The position numbers and the translations under genes are program-made. This document shows, in pieces, positions 1 through 12,305 of a stretch of DNA of 64,000 nucleotides (its first letter is position 1; every line of letters starts with the position of its first letter). Under the pieces are notes generated by a model, which did no database searches, was not told where the DNA came from, and saw nothing but the letters and a program-made list of their open reading frames with translations. Source of the stretch: Nymphaea colorata (lineage: Eukaryota; Streptophyta; Magnoliopsida; Nymphaeales; Nymphaeaceae); the NCBI RefSeq assembly GCF_008831285.2, contig NC_045141.1, positions 6,525,224-6,589,223 of the forward strand. The letters are read 5' to 3'.

Positions 1-1131
1 CAAATGACTATAGCTTATGTAAGCAACATAATGTAAGTTGTTACTCTTCATTGAAATTCTCTAACCATTATAGACACCAATGTGCACTCGATTGCAGCTC
101 TCTATAAGCTAGCAAACGATGTTCATAATATTGTTGAAACGACAAGTTGCACCACTCAAAGGTGAAGGGGTGCAATTACTCAAATACGTGTAAAAAATAA
201 ACATGTTCTTTGATAAAAATGGTTTTAAGTGGCGAATATCAGCTAATATGTGTCGGATTATAATGCATATAAAAAACATGAAGAAAGAATGCATTTGTTG
301 AAACGGCAAGTTGCACCACTTAAAGGTGAAGGGGTGCAATTACTCAAATCCGTGTAAAAAATAAACATGGTCTTTGATAAAAATGGTTTTAAGTGGCGAA
401 CATTAGCTAATAAGTGTCGGATTAAATGTATGTCAAAAACGTGAAGAAGAATGCATTCTATCTATATGCAAATCAAATAAAAGTACCAAATAATTATGGG
501 TTTGGCAAGTGTCATAGTTTAATGCATTCTATTTATATAGAAAGAAAAAAGCATCAAACATTATAGCTTACACAAATACCATATTTTTAAGAGATTGAAC
601 TTTATTAAAATTCTTTAACCATTATAGACACACAATATGCACTTGGATGCAGCTATTTATAAGCTAGCAAACCATGTCCATAATATTGTTGAAACGGCAA
701 GTTGCACCACTTAAAGGTAAAGGGGGTGCAATTACTCAAATACTTGTAAAAAATAAACTTGGTCTTCAATAAAAATGGTTTTAAGAGGCGAACATTAGCT
801 AATAAGTGTCAGATTATAATGCATATCAAGAACCTGAAGAAAGAATGCATTCTACCTATCAAATAAAAGTATCAAATAATTATGGCTTGGGCAAGTGTCA
901 TAGTTTAATGCTTTCTATTTATATACAAAGAAAAAAGAATTAAACATTTATAGCTTATGCAAACACCATATTTTAAGGGATTGAGCCTAATTAAAATTCT
1001 CTAACCATTATAGACACGCAATGCACACTCGGATGCAACTCTATGTAAACTACCAATCCAATCGTGAGCTAAGTCATCCGAGAGGCAGTGAAAGAATTTA
1101 GCATTCAACTACAAATACACACACTGTTCTA
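1..1131. repeat. Tandemly amplified upstream region of TPS relic 1
   Basis: No coding sequence is visible. A block that starts GTTGAAACGGCAAGTTGCAC and ends near AATAAGTGTCGG occurs three times as direct repeats, at about 129-260, 297-421 and 683-811. It lies inside a larger unit that begins with an AACCATTATAGACAC motif at about 63, 618 and 1002. The same DNA upstream of the second TPS relic (17999-18570) has only one copy of the block, so this flank was amplified, or the other contracted, after duplication. The last 100 bp before the ATG at 1132 would have been the 5' UTR and core promoter. I do not see a convincing TATA element. Confidence 0.75.
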
Positions 1132-3538
1132 ATGGCTGCTCATCTTGCCTCCCTTTCCACTCCTTTCGTTACTTCCCCGAAGCTTGCCCCTAATACCAAG
1201 GCTCGGTTCAAGCCATGGAGCACCACCCTTGTGAGATGTGAGCCTAGGGATGAGGGCTGCGGTAGGTCTGCTGCTCAGTGGAGGCCTTCCAGATACTAGC
1301 CAAGTACATGGAACTATGACTTCATCCAGTCCATTACCAGCGCAACATCAGTAATTTTCTATACCTCTGATCTGACACTATTATTTTGTTTATTTTGGTA
1401 TTATGATGTGATCCTAATTCAAAGACATGAAAATGATAGCAGATCGAAACACAAAGGACCATAGTTGAAGAATTGGGAAGAGATCCGACAACTTATAACA
1501 TCAACAACTGAGCAAGTGGCTCAGTTGGAGCTACTCAATTCACTGGAACGTTTAGGTGTAGCCTATCACTTTGAGAGTGAGGTCAGGCAATCACTAGATG
1601 CCATATGCATGAGGACTAGAGGATTTGAGGACCTAGACTACTCTTCTTCACTTTGCTTTAGCATTCTGAGGCAACATGGCTATAATGTTTCTGCAGGTAT
1701 ACATATATAGTATATAAACATGCGTTATTTCCAAAATATTGACTCAATAATTAGTTTTTAATCTATACTGTCCATTACAATTGTGTTAATTGACACTAAC
1801 CATTAAAGTTTCTTTTTACATTTCGTAGAGTTGTTTAGTAGATTTAGGGAACAGTCTGGCCGGTTTTCTGAGAATCTTCGTGAGGATGTGAGAGGGTTGC
1901 TGAGCCTCTACGAAGCATCACAACTAGCCTGTGAAGGAGAAACTGTGTTAGAAGAAGCTACAGCCTTCTCTTCAGAGCATCTTAGAGCAAGGATAAGCCG
2001 CATGGACCAGAGGATGTCTCGACAGGTGCGGCGTGCTCTGCAGGTTCCTCTCCACAGAAGGGTTTGCAGGGTCAAGGCCCGATAGTATATTGAGACATTC
2101 GAGAGGACGGACCGCAGAAGCCAAGTGCTGCATGAGTTCGCTAGGCTGGACTTCAACATGGTGCAGACAATCCACCAAAGAGAGCTCAGGGAGTTATCCG
2201 GGTACAATTCATTCTTGCACTTTTGCCTAAATAACTTGGTTAATAGTTGATAATAATGCAGCAACTAATGTCATTCTATGTATATATGTATATCAGTAAT
2301 GAATATCATGTATGTTACATTGTTGCTGGTCTGCATCATTGGGTCCACTAATAATCAACCATGAGTCCTTTGTTTTGGGTGTTTGCAGGTGGTGGAGGGA
2401 TTTGGGCTTGGGCGAGCACATTAGCTGTGCCAGAGATAGGCTGGTGGAGAGCTACTTCATGGCGGTGGTTAAGATGCATGAGCCACAATTCTCACAGTAC
2501 AGGATGCAACTCGCCAGGGTCTCCTGCTTGATGGCCACCGTTGAGGACATCTTCGGCGAGCATCAGTCTGTTGAGGAGCTCGAACGCTTTGTGCAAGTTG
2601 TTGAGAGGTAAAGGGTGATTATGGTTGGTAAATTAGAGGTAGCAACTTTGTCTCTAGTTTCTGCTTCACATCGTTAGGAGCCAAAGTGGGTGCTGTATAT
2701 TGTATACACGCAGGTGGGATCTTCTAGCGGCAGAGCAGCTGCCACAGTCACCGAGGGTCTTCTAGGTGGCTGTCTACAACACGACCAACCAGATCAGCTA
2801 CACTGTTCTTAGGAGGCATGGCCGTGAAATCACTTCACACATGAGGAGAGCGGTATGACACTTTCTCTATCAAATCTTTCTTCTACTCTTCACATCATCA
2901 CATTAGTATATTAGCGTCACTTTCTAATTGACTTGCTCTCTTCTACTCTTGGGCAGTGGGTGGGTGTGTGCAGAGATTTCTTGGTTGAAGCAAGGTAGCA
3001 CCGTGCCCGACGGACACCAAGGCTAGAGGAATATTTGAGCAACATCCGGGCAGCCATCTCCTTCCTGCCTACTTCTTCCTCTCCCAAAACATTGAGGAAC
3101 AAACAATCCAGCAGCTGCAATCTGAGTCCAACATCATCAACTTGTCATCGATGATAGTTCGTCTCTCGTCTGGCCTCCAGAGATCCAGGGTTAGTTTAGT
3201 GTATTTTCTGCTGGTTAACTAGTATTAGCTTCTGAGTTGAAAATGTTCTTATTCTGTTTTTCTGTTTTGATTGGCTGATGATCTTCTCTTTATATGTTGA
3301 ACACTTGATCGAAGGTGGGATTCGGGAGAGGCAACCAGCCTAGATCGGTCCAGATTTATATAAACGAGGCAAGGGTAGTGGAGGAGCTAGCACGGCAGCA
3401 CATAAGGAACTTGTAAGGGATGCATGGAGGAAGCTGAACAGGGAGCTGCTCTCTGCTCAGCAGCAGGAGCAACAGACCACCTTCTCTCGTTCCTTCATGA
3501 ATGTGGCTCTCAACATTGCGAGGGTCTCAACATATTAT
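1132..3538 (+). pseudogene. Terpene synthase (TPS-b-like) pseudogene, copy 1
   Basis: Seven exon remnants follow standard TPS order: about 1132-1350, 1443-1696, 1829-2201, 2389-2607, 2714-2852, 2957-3189 and 3315-3538. Exon 1 encodes a Ser/Thr-rich plastid-transit-like leader and the RR(x)8W region, here damaged (QWRPSRY then TAG at 1297-1299). Later exons carry LERLGVAYHFESEV, the conserved WWRDLGLGE and YNTTNQISY. Intact relatives ionise geranyl diphosphate in plastids using Mg bound by DDxxD and NSE/DTE. Here the DDxxD position reads EDIFG and the NSE/DTE region is unrecognisable. Further lesions are a 2-bp net deletion in exon 2, TAG at 2083-2085 and 2763-2765 (the first at a conserved Trp), TAG at a Trp codon in exon 6, an out-of-frame deletion in exon 6, and loss of the last roughly 200 coding bases. 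The Trp-to-stop changes fit G-to-A decay. Family assignment is firm; substrate class is inferred from RR(x)8W and the leader. Confidence 0.93.
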
Positions 3539-3610
3539 AAAATGGGTACATTAATAAATTAAATTCAGTACTCTCTCTCTCTGTCACATGTATGCACACA
3601 TGTATCCAGC

Positions 3611-5870
3611 AAGGTTATATGAAGATCTCGCGAGAACATGACAAGGAGCGGATGGAGAAGACGGCATTTCAGAAGTGCCGCAGTTGCTGTCGCAGGAGGT
3701 AGACCAGCACGAAGCTCGCCAGACAGGGCATTCCAGGCGTGACTTTCTCTGGAGCGCGTTTTTGACTGGAGGCGATTTAGAGGTCGAGTAAGGTGGCGTT
3801 GGATTTGGGCACGTGTCTAGTATTTTTTTATCGAATTTTCAGATTTTTTGGACAATCTTGTGGAGAGATACATAATTTATAAGTGCCACAGGTTTCTAAA
3901 GGACCCTACGACCTCCTGCAACCAAAAGACTCACCTGCGACCCAGACTGTCTTGAGCTTGGAATCCGCAGCACCAATATCATGGCCGATGCTGCTAGCTC
4001 AAGTCAAAGAGAAGAAACATTCAAGTGTGCCAAGCCACCGAGCATAATACCCAGAAAATTACCTCCACCCCACTCAATGGTGCTAACTATTTGAGTTGGG
4101 AGAAGGCTGCTCGCTTGGTTCTTAGTGGAAGATCAAAGACAAGATATATTAACGGGAAAATCAAAGCTCCAGCCACTACTGATCCCAACTATGATGAATG
4201 GGAATCAGAGAATGACTTGGTTATGGCGTGGCTGCTCAACTCAACCATCAAAGCAAATCTGTTTACATATCAAGATACCATGCACGAAATATAGAATGCT
4301 CTAAAAGAAGTTCACAGTGAGCAACATAATCTTTCTCAAGTATACCAGATACAATGCAAGATTGCCAATCTCACCCTCCATGACCAAGATGTGTAGCGGT
4401 ACATTGGGAGACTCAGGAGTCTACATAATGAGCTCCTCCAATATCGACCAGCGACCACTGATCCAGTCATTTACAAACAGCATTTTGAAGAAGATCAAAT
4501 CTTCAAGGTCCTCGTTGGATTGAGTGAGGACTATGAAGCCATAAGGACTCAAATCCTGAATACTATGCTGCTGTCAAAATTCAATGCAGTTTGTCAAATG
4601 ATTCAGAGAGAGGTGTCAAGGCGAAGAGTCATGAGCGTCCCTCCTAAAATGGACTCCACAGAAGACTGCCAAGAAAGAATGGCGTGCCTTTCACAATCGG
4701 GCACTAATCAAGGCATGCAAAGGTACCACTCAAACACACAGAAAAATCACAGGAAACTTAAGTGTACTCACTGCAGGAAATTGGGTCACACACGCGATCG
4801 CTGCTGGGAACTTGTGCGGCGACCATGGAAGGAAAAGGGATCTTCTTCAATCCCAGACAAAGACGTCAACCTTGCAAACTTTGTCACCAAAGATGACCTG
4901 GAAAAATTCTTCCAGAAATTTTCTAAAGCAAATCTAGTATCTTCCCAACCAGTGGGCGACGTCTCAGAAGGTAAGTTATGTGCCTTATTGACTACCACTA
5001 AAAATAAATCCTGGATAGTTGATTCTGGTTCTACTGATCACATGACTAATGATCCCACAAGACTTGCCGATCTAAATAAGGATCTTCATCGTTCTGTTTT
5101 TTCTGTTGATGGGTCATCTATGGTTGTTGCTGGCATTGGAAAAACATTATTCGAGAAAAATATTAGTTCCACTTTACTTGTTCCTAAGCTTGTTGTCAAG
5201 CTTATGTCTGTTAGCAAAATCACTCAAGATTATGATTGTCTGGTTGTTTTCTCCAAGAAGGATGCAACGTTTCAGGACCCAAGCACGAAGAAGGTGATTG
5301 CTAAGGGCCGATGCCATGGTGACCTCTACACTTTGGACACCGACAGGTTTGAGTTTTTTCACCAAATAAAAATCAACTCAAAGGACAGACAATCAAATTT
5401 GACATGCTCGATCCGGACACATATATGATCGGAACCTCAGTCCCCTCATCCCTTCCCTCACCACTGATGATAATAAAGCATGTAATGCATGCAAATTTAC
5501 CAAATTCACACACCTCACCTTCCAGCCAATTCATGAAAGGTCTGAGAAAGCTTTCGATCTAATTCACTCGGATGTTTGGGGACCTGCTCTAGAGGACTCT
5601 CACGCTGGTTTTAAGTTCTATGTCTCTTTCATTGATGATATGACTCGTGTAACTTTGATTTATTTTCTCAAAAATAAGAGTGAAGTGCCAAAAATTTTGA
5701 AGAATTCTATGCCCTCATTCTCCCTCAATATGGTGCTAAGATTAAAATGCTTCGCTTTGACAATTGTAGTGAATATGTGAATGATGCATTGAAAAACTTT
5801 ATGAGGAAACATGGAATACAGCCCCAATATACCTGTGCCAGGACGCCTCATCACAAATGAGCTTGTAGGT
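3611..5870 (+). mobile_element. Ty1-copia element, 5' half (gag, protease, start of integrase), copy 1
   Basis: Homologous to 22155-24290. The shared DNA starts at AAGGTTAT just after the truncated TPS relic. A candidate gag ATG is at 3981, but a frameshift follows before STPLNGANYLSW (UBN2-type gag). TAG/TAA stops interrupt gag near 4291 and 4395. From 4520 a 302-codon open stretch carries gag, a CCHC zinc knuckle (CTHCRKLGHTRDRC, about 4763-4805), an Asp protease site reading DSGS (the other copy has DSGA), and the pre-integrase region. After a stop at 5426, integrase continues out of frame with HSDVWGP at about 5565-5585. The element is cut off at about 5870 in the integrase core, where LINE sequence begins. 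No PBS or LTR could be recognised. It is non-functional. Confidence 0.88.
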
Positions 5871-7818
5871 AAATGGAACACATATGATATTGATTTTTAA
5901 TTTCGTGTCGTTATGGATATAAAAGTCTTGACCTAAATTATTATACAATTTGATCTAAAACTAGTTGCTAAGTTGACAGCTGAGAGAATGAAGATTGTTT
6001 TAGCACAATTATTGGCTCAGAAAAAGCGGCATCTGGTCTCTCTAGTAGATTTATTCACCAACCATGCACCTTGCACTCGAAGCGGTCAACTGCTTGGATA
6101 AGGGCACATAAAACAATTTTTTCTCCTCAAATTAGATATTCGAAAAGCTTATGGCAAAGTGAGCTGGTCTTTCCCGCACTTTGGTCTTTCTTTTTTGGGA
6201 TCCTGTGAAGATTGGGTGAGGAAAATTATTACTTATGCTTCTACTGCTTCCTTAGTTGTCACCTTTAAGAAGGGAGGGAACCACTTTTTGTTGCCATGGA
6301 GGCTGATGACAAGTGCACCCTCTCTCTCCACTTTTGTTTACTATCGTTGTGTTGTGGAAGTTTTATCTCAAAACCTCCAATGGCGAGTTTTATAGGGCAT
6401 GAAGCCCCTAAAATGACTTTCTCAATTTAATTCTTACCTGGGGCACTTCTTCTCTGCAAATGATGTCCTTTTCTTTTTTTGGGCTGTTGTGAAAATTCAC
6501 TTCTTTGTTTAACCCAAGTTTTACATGATTTCACTTCCAAAGTGGGTTTGACTATAAATTCATTTCATTTTTTTATTCATTTTAATGTTCTTGAGAACAC
6601 AATGGTCATTGCAAACCGATTTCATTGACAGTTGTCTAAACTTCCCCTAACTTATTTGGGTTCCATTATTTGTTGGTACTCTCACCCTTGACTTATGTGA
6701 GAAGATTTGTAGATGGGTGGACCATCCACTTAGTTATATAAGAAGCATGTTCTGCAGCAAGTGGTGGGTTATTGGCTGAGATTGTCATTTTATTTGGGGG
6801 GATTCTCATCATACTAGGAAACGTCACTTACTTAGTTGGAAGTCTACTTGCTCCGATACAAGAAGGTGGTCTTGGCCTTCTTGACATCACCAACTCCTTA
6901 TGTGCAATTTTGATCAGACACCAATACTTGAATGGGAGCTTGTGAACACTGTAAAGTAACACTTATTTCTCTTGGATATGGAAAAGCTGCCTTTTGGGGA
7001 TGAGAAAAAGTTTGTTACTTAATTTAGCGGTGTTTGGGTTACAATAAAGGTGAAAATTTGGTGTGAGGACTGGGGTGCTCATAATTTTGTTAACTTGAGA
7101 TGAAATGGACATGAAATAAAAAACAAAAGACCCTAGATACAAGCGCGAAGCCAGCAACTTTTTTTAGGAAGGGTAGAATAGTATTTGCAAAAAATATACA
7201 AGTACTAAACAATATTTTTCAAAATTTTTACATAGCCCAAATTAATATTTTTAAAAAAAATATAAGTATCATATTTTTTCCAAAATATGAGGGGGAGGGG
7301 TCATGGCAAGAAGTGCATAACTCTATTCAAGAAGTTACCTCATGGTGGTTCAAATGGTCTTTCAAATAAATGGGTTACAATACGCTGTGTTTATGCTTAC
7401 ATGTACTCTTTTGGAACATAAGGAAAGAAAGAAATTCTATTATGCATCATGCCAATTTGATTCTGAGTGGTCTCGAATGGAGAGTCTGCAATGATTTAAA
7501 GGATATGATAGCTGGTATAAAGTGCAAACATCAAGAGGTGATCTTTCCTCCTTACTACATGGTTTCCCAGTCGATCTGTATGTGGGGAAATGGTGTGCAG
7601 AAAATGGCTTTTTATAGCTGATGTATTTGCTGTCAACAATCGATTGCAATGAGGTTGTAATCCTTTTGTACAGTGAGGTTCGTTTTATGCCTATCTTCTT
7701 TTTGGTTATTTGTAGTTTCTATCTTTGTATTTGAGGTTTATGTCTCTCTTCTTTTTTGGTTTGTTCTAGCTCAGGTATCTTGTATTTTGTTATCTGTTAT
7801 ATTGTAATAAAAATGTTT
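5871..7818 (+). mobile_element. LINE (L1-type) reverse transcriptase remnant
   Basis: Degenerate non-LTR retrotransposon ORF2 spread over several frames. Recognisable pieces in order are LTAERMKIVLAQLLAQ (about 5970-6020, matching the RT region that usually reads NRLK..LP.LIS), LKLDIRKAYGKVSWSF (about 6127-6170), DWVRKIITYAS and EVLSQNL (6200-6380), the hallmark LPLTYLG (about 6643-6663), a GLLDI segment (about 6875), and a C-terminal WNIRKERNSIMHH (about 7414-7455), typical of the zf-RVT/tail region of plant L1 ORF2. The FADD-type catalytic motif is not found. The 3' end is probably near 7818, after ATTGTAATAAAAATG. It directly abuts the truncated copia integrase, so it either inserted there or was joined by deletion. 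Confidence 0.75.
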
Positions 7819-9165
7819 GGGACGCCCAAACTCGTAGCAAGGACGTTGCATTGCCAAGTAGGGCTGAACATGTGTCGAGCCCAAGCTTGTCCCTCTTGAG
7901 CTCGACTCCCTTAACTTGCTTAACTCATTTATATTGTAATAAAAATGTTCACGTCAACTCCACCCACCCCCCCATTTTCTCCCTCTCTCTCTTCACAAGG
8001 ACAAATTGTCAACACGACAAATTGAAGAGAACATGTGGTGCCATTTGTATCTTTCTAAAAGTAATTCCATTCTCTCCCCAACCTTGCGTGGCGTATGGCC
8101 GGCGAAAGAATGATACCCCATCGGATCAGATTCGAACCGAATGTATGGCATTACCCTATTCTATATATCAGAAGTTCACATATTTAGATTTGATTTAAGA
8201 TTTGAATATTAATGAAAGAAAATTTTGTGTGAATTAAATTTTTGAATTTATAGTCCAGATCCGATCGGATATCTAATTTTCATTTTAACATGATCCAAGT
8301 CTGAATCCATCCTTTAATTATGCAATCAAATTTGGACCATATTTTGACATGTGAAGGACTGGCCATCTTTTAAATTGTTTGTATATTAAATATACAAGGA
8401 TATTTGTTTGAAATTGAACCTAAACACTTTAATTTTCCTTTCTAATTTAATCAGATATTAGATACATCGACATCCTTAGCTATGCCCATAAATAAAGATA
8501 CTTTGTTCTCAGAAAAGAAATAATCGAGACGAGATTCATTGTCATTAAATACTCTTAGGGGTTGTTTAACAACATGCATGAACATTATTATGTGAGTGTT
8601 CGATGAAGGATAACACATAAATTTTAGTACTGTTTCATGAGGCCCTAATCTTTAGAGTGGATTCATTAGACACTCATATAATATCCCTGCAAACAAATGA
8701 TACCTTGACAATGCACACTAAATTATTGTAAGTTCCAGAAATATTAAGGAAAATTAACTCTTTTGGAGGCTTGGATTTTTATCAGCTCATGATTAATATA
8801 ACTGGATGAAATGTCGGTGAGGGTTGTATCTTGACATTCTCTGTTGATTTTCTAAAAAAACATTCGTGGGTAGTAAACATTTATGGTTGTGGAAACCATC
8901 TTGTGAGGGTTCAGTTTATATTTTTATAAATACTGCTATTGCAAAAAACATACATACATGGAATCAAATCAATCAAGCTGGTCAATTCAGTAAAATTGGC
9001 TATTTTAACAATTCAATTGATTCAACTGTGAATCGGCAAAACACTATATAAAATTTACCTTTTTTAAAAATGATAATACCAAAAACATATATGAACAATT
9101 AAACGTGAGTTTGTGACACTTAAGCTGAAAGGTATGAGGGGCCCTTGGGTCTTTTCTAGGTAGTG
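7819..9165. other. Non-genic, AT-rich filler
   Basis: No supportable gene. At 7853-7920 a TAGGGCTGAACATG...GAGCTCGAC stretch resembles the GAGCTCGAG-rich termini of plant hAT-like MITEs (compare 31035-31345). A 21-bp direct repeat at 7797-7817 and 7929-7949 brackets it, which could be a target duplication or a duplicated tail. From about 8100 to 8470 there are GATTCGAA/TTTGAATATT-type words that recur at 13.6-13.9, 17.3-17.65 and 21.3-21.5 kb, suggesting an old dispersed AT-rich repeat. Confidence 0.4.
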
Positions 9166-9171
9166 TGGTTG

Positions 9172-10341
9172 TTAAATTGGCCCGATGGATACCAGATTCC
9201 AATGGATCTGAATCCCAGCGACATGCAAAAATAACCCACCACACTTCTTAACTATTCCCTCTCCAACAAATTTGATCTTATGCATCAGCAAATCTTCTTC
9301 TGTTTGGCCCTCTCTTAAAACCTCCTTCACAAACAAGTACCAACTTTGGTGGAAACTAAATTCTTGTACTTCATGCATATAAAAAGCACCCATTCCATCT
9401 GACACATATTTCTTTCTACTGGTAATCAAAATTTTGCTCCCGATTGCACCCGCCATCAATATTCCCCCTATCTCTTCCTCCCACCATTTTACTTCTCATA
9501 CATCATCTAGGACCAACAAAATTTTTTCCTTTGAGAGCTCGTTCAGTAATTGTGTGCATAAGTCAGTCAAGGAACAATCAGTGTTTTCTGCAGAACCCTT
9601 GCACACTTCCCTTAGTCAAATCCTTATGGTTTGGCCTTTCTGAAACACAAACCCACCACCTGCGTTCCATGAACTGTTGTTCAACTTTTCATTAAATACC
9701 ATGTTTGCAAGAGTCATTTTACCGATCCCTCCCTTTCCAACAATGGAGATAATAGAAGTAGCACCCTTCTCAGTCTTACTACAAAAGTCATTCGTCAAGA
9801 GAATTTCTGCTAACACCTTTTTATCATTTTGCCTGCCTATGGGCAGTTGTTTACCTATGTGACGGTTTGCCTCTTTGGGGTTGACATGTTCACATTAAAC
9901 AGGGTACCACCCCCTTTTGGTGTTGTTTTGAGCCTATCCACCATATCCCAATCCTTCTTTATTTTATCAAGCCTTTCATTGATTTTGATACCAAGTTTGT
10001 AACGAAAAGAAACTTTTTCTTAATAGGAAGAGAGCGCTGTGGTCAAAGACCACTTCCGTACCTGATCCCTCTTGCTGGCCTCAATTTTGCTTCGATATCC
10101 TTCGATGATGTCCTTGGCATCATAAAGAACATCCTTGAGCTCAAACTCTAGTTCTGTGTCGCACTCCTGGCTGAAAAAGGACTCGATCAGCATCTTTGAT
10201 GGCCTTTTGGAATATTTTCAGGATCCCTTGGAGCTTCTTCAGATCGTCTTTGGCATTCAAGATGTAGTCTTTCTTCTCTTTCAACAAATTGGTTGCAGTG
10301 AAAATGGCTGTTTGCACAAGAGCATCTATTACTGCCCCCAT
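9172..10341 (-). pseudogene. CC-NB-ARC (CNL) disease resistance pseudogene, LRR missing
   Basis: Reads right to left. ATG at 10341-10339 opens an Rx N-type coiled coil (LLKEKKDYILNAKDDLKKLQ), the domain CNL sensors use for signalling. After a frameshift near 10170 comes DVLYDAKDIIEGYRSKI and the linker KVSFRYKLGIKINERLDKI, both with stops. The NB-ARC follows: P-loop VGKGGIGKMTL (about 9735), TGA at 9618-9616, kinase-2 KILLVLDDV with a TGA in place of the usual Trp at 9498-9496, RNBS-B GSKILITSR (about 9430), an RNBS-C-like SWYLFVKE and a degenerate GLPL box reading CGGLFLHV (about 9260). The ARC2/MHD region and LRRs are absent. Normal CNLs are 800-1400 residues; this relic spans about 390 codons. 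The P-loop has Met where Thr is usual. Firm family call, clearly dead. Confidence 0.92.
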
Positions 10342-11862
10342 TTCCTGCAACGCCACTCCCAGTTTCTTGGTAGATTGAAGGGCAGAGGAAGAGAAGCAAA
10401 TTTCGGAAGGATGCGAAGAACATAGGCAAAAAAATGCACATAAAATTCAAATTGAGCAGGTGGGTCCATTTGATCACCACCACCACCACATTTTCCTCTT
10501 GCGAGTGGTAGAGCGCTGAAGTAATCAAGTTACGGAAGAAATTCAGCCCTGGGCGGCTCAAGAAATTCCGGCCTCAATTCTGTCAGTTGTTACTCATTGG
10601 CTTCAATCCTTTCACGCTGTTTCGTCAATTTCTTACACTGTATTCTTCTTCTCTTCCAGACTAGCTACGTTCATATTGCTGCTTCTTTTCTCTCTCCAAT
10701 TCATTATATTTTCTTCATTCACATTAACTTTAATTCCCATCAATGGTGGTGTGATCTGATATAATACTAGAATACATGAGAAAAATACTCATCGGCACAT
10801 TTTTTATAGGTTGTGTTAAAGAAGAAATTCAATTTTGTAATTTACTTGCTCCTAAACAAATCTGGTAGAAAAATCCCCAAAGCCAAGCCTTCTACATCCC
10901 CTAGAGCTCCCCCTTTTGGACTTGCCAGATTTCTTGTTAATTTTTTATTTGATTGATTTTATAATGTAAAAAATAATTTACATATATGATCCGCAATCAA
11001 AATTTATTTAGCATAAAGTTCGTATTGGACTCGGTTGCAAAAATACATATTGAATCCAACAGCCACATCTTAACCTTTCTCATAATGTTAAGATTCGCAT
11101 AAAGTAATATGAGAGAGAGAGCGAGAGAGAGAGAGAGAGAGACCAGAAGATGATGGCTGAACCAAGTGGACAATTATATACATCAAAGTGCAATGTTCAA
11201 AACATTTTTTTTCTATAACAAACTAACCTTTTAGATGTTATCTTAAGAGTATTTTAGTAGTTAATAGTTGAGATCGCAAGTCTGAAGCCTTTGTACCCCA
11301 TCCCTAATGTCATTAATACGCACACATACACACCATACCACTTTGCTAAGGGATAAAGCCATACCTCTCAAATTTATATTCAAAGATATTTTAAATAAAA
11401 TGTGAACCCCCTAATATGTATATAATTAATACTAAATTTATAAAAATCATGTTTCGGTTAAAGTTATTTTCATGAAGAAATTGTTCTTTTCTACGTTGTT
11501 CAAAATTTTGATGTTAAAAGAGCCATTCATTTTTAGATTATTAAAAACATTATTGACATCCAAAATATGATTAACTTAATATATATATGTGTGTGTGTGA
11601 TTGTTTCTTACCAAATTTAAAATCATGTCTATAAGTTTAGATTGCATAGAAAACTGGTCTGGTGGCTTCCAGCAGAATAGAAATTGATCATTTTCATGAT
11701 GGTGGTTGGGAGAACAACATAGATAAAAAAGTGATAAGGCAGTTTTGTCATCTATTATTAGTTCATATATATATATATATTGCACAAAGACCCAGCCATC
11801 CACCTAGGGGCCCACATTCTTGTTTTTTAAATAAAAAGAGAAACACTAGATGCATGCTGGAC
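10342..11862. other. Upstream flank of the CNL relic, shared with the second CNL relic
   Basis: No gene is seen. The first 900 bp resemble 20640-21300, the DNA upstream of the second CNL relic: both have a GAGCAGGTGGG/GAGCAAGTGGG segment, then TAGAAAAATC...TTCTACA...GATTT, and TTATGTAAAAAAT. So promoter and leader DNA was duplicated with the coding part. The stretch also holds a (GA)n tract at 11111-11142 and short TG/TA microsatellites near 11580-11600 and 11766-11782. Confidence 0.5.
11111..11142. repeat. (GA)n microsatellite
   Basis: About 32 bases of alternating GA with one C interruption. Confidence 0.95.
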
Positions 11863-12264
11863 TAGGCCTGGGCATCGGGCTATGCCAGCCCGACCCAACA
11901 ATTTTGTGTGGTTAACTACCCGGGCTTGGACCCGGCCAGCCTGCTACCCAGCCCAACTATTAACGGGTCAGGCCAGCCCGCTACCCAGCCCAACTATTAA
12001 CGGGTCAGGCCGGACCTGGTGCTGGGCCAGGATAAGAATTCATGAGGGCTGGCCCATTTTTGCTGCCTCCATGGCATCGCTTCTGCCAGACTGCCACTTC
12101 CTCCTGCACCTTTCATCCACAGCTTCACTCTCCGATTGGACGGGCCAAACCCAACATGCTCTTCAACCACTGTCCTCCTTTCCCCATCTTACGAATGTCA
12201 CCTGATTCAGCCCAACGGAGAACAATCATTCACGTCGGATTCATTCCAATGGAGAACAACCATC

Positions 12265-12305
<41 letters not shown>

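Noticed and set aside
3611-3980. Shared leader of the two copia copies as a possible 5' LTR
   Set aside because: No TG...CA limits, no primer binding site after it, and no second copy at the 3' side of either element.
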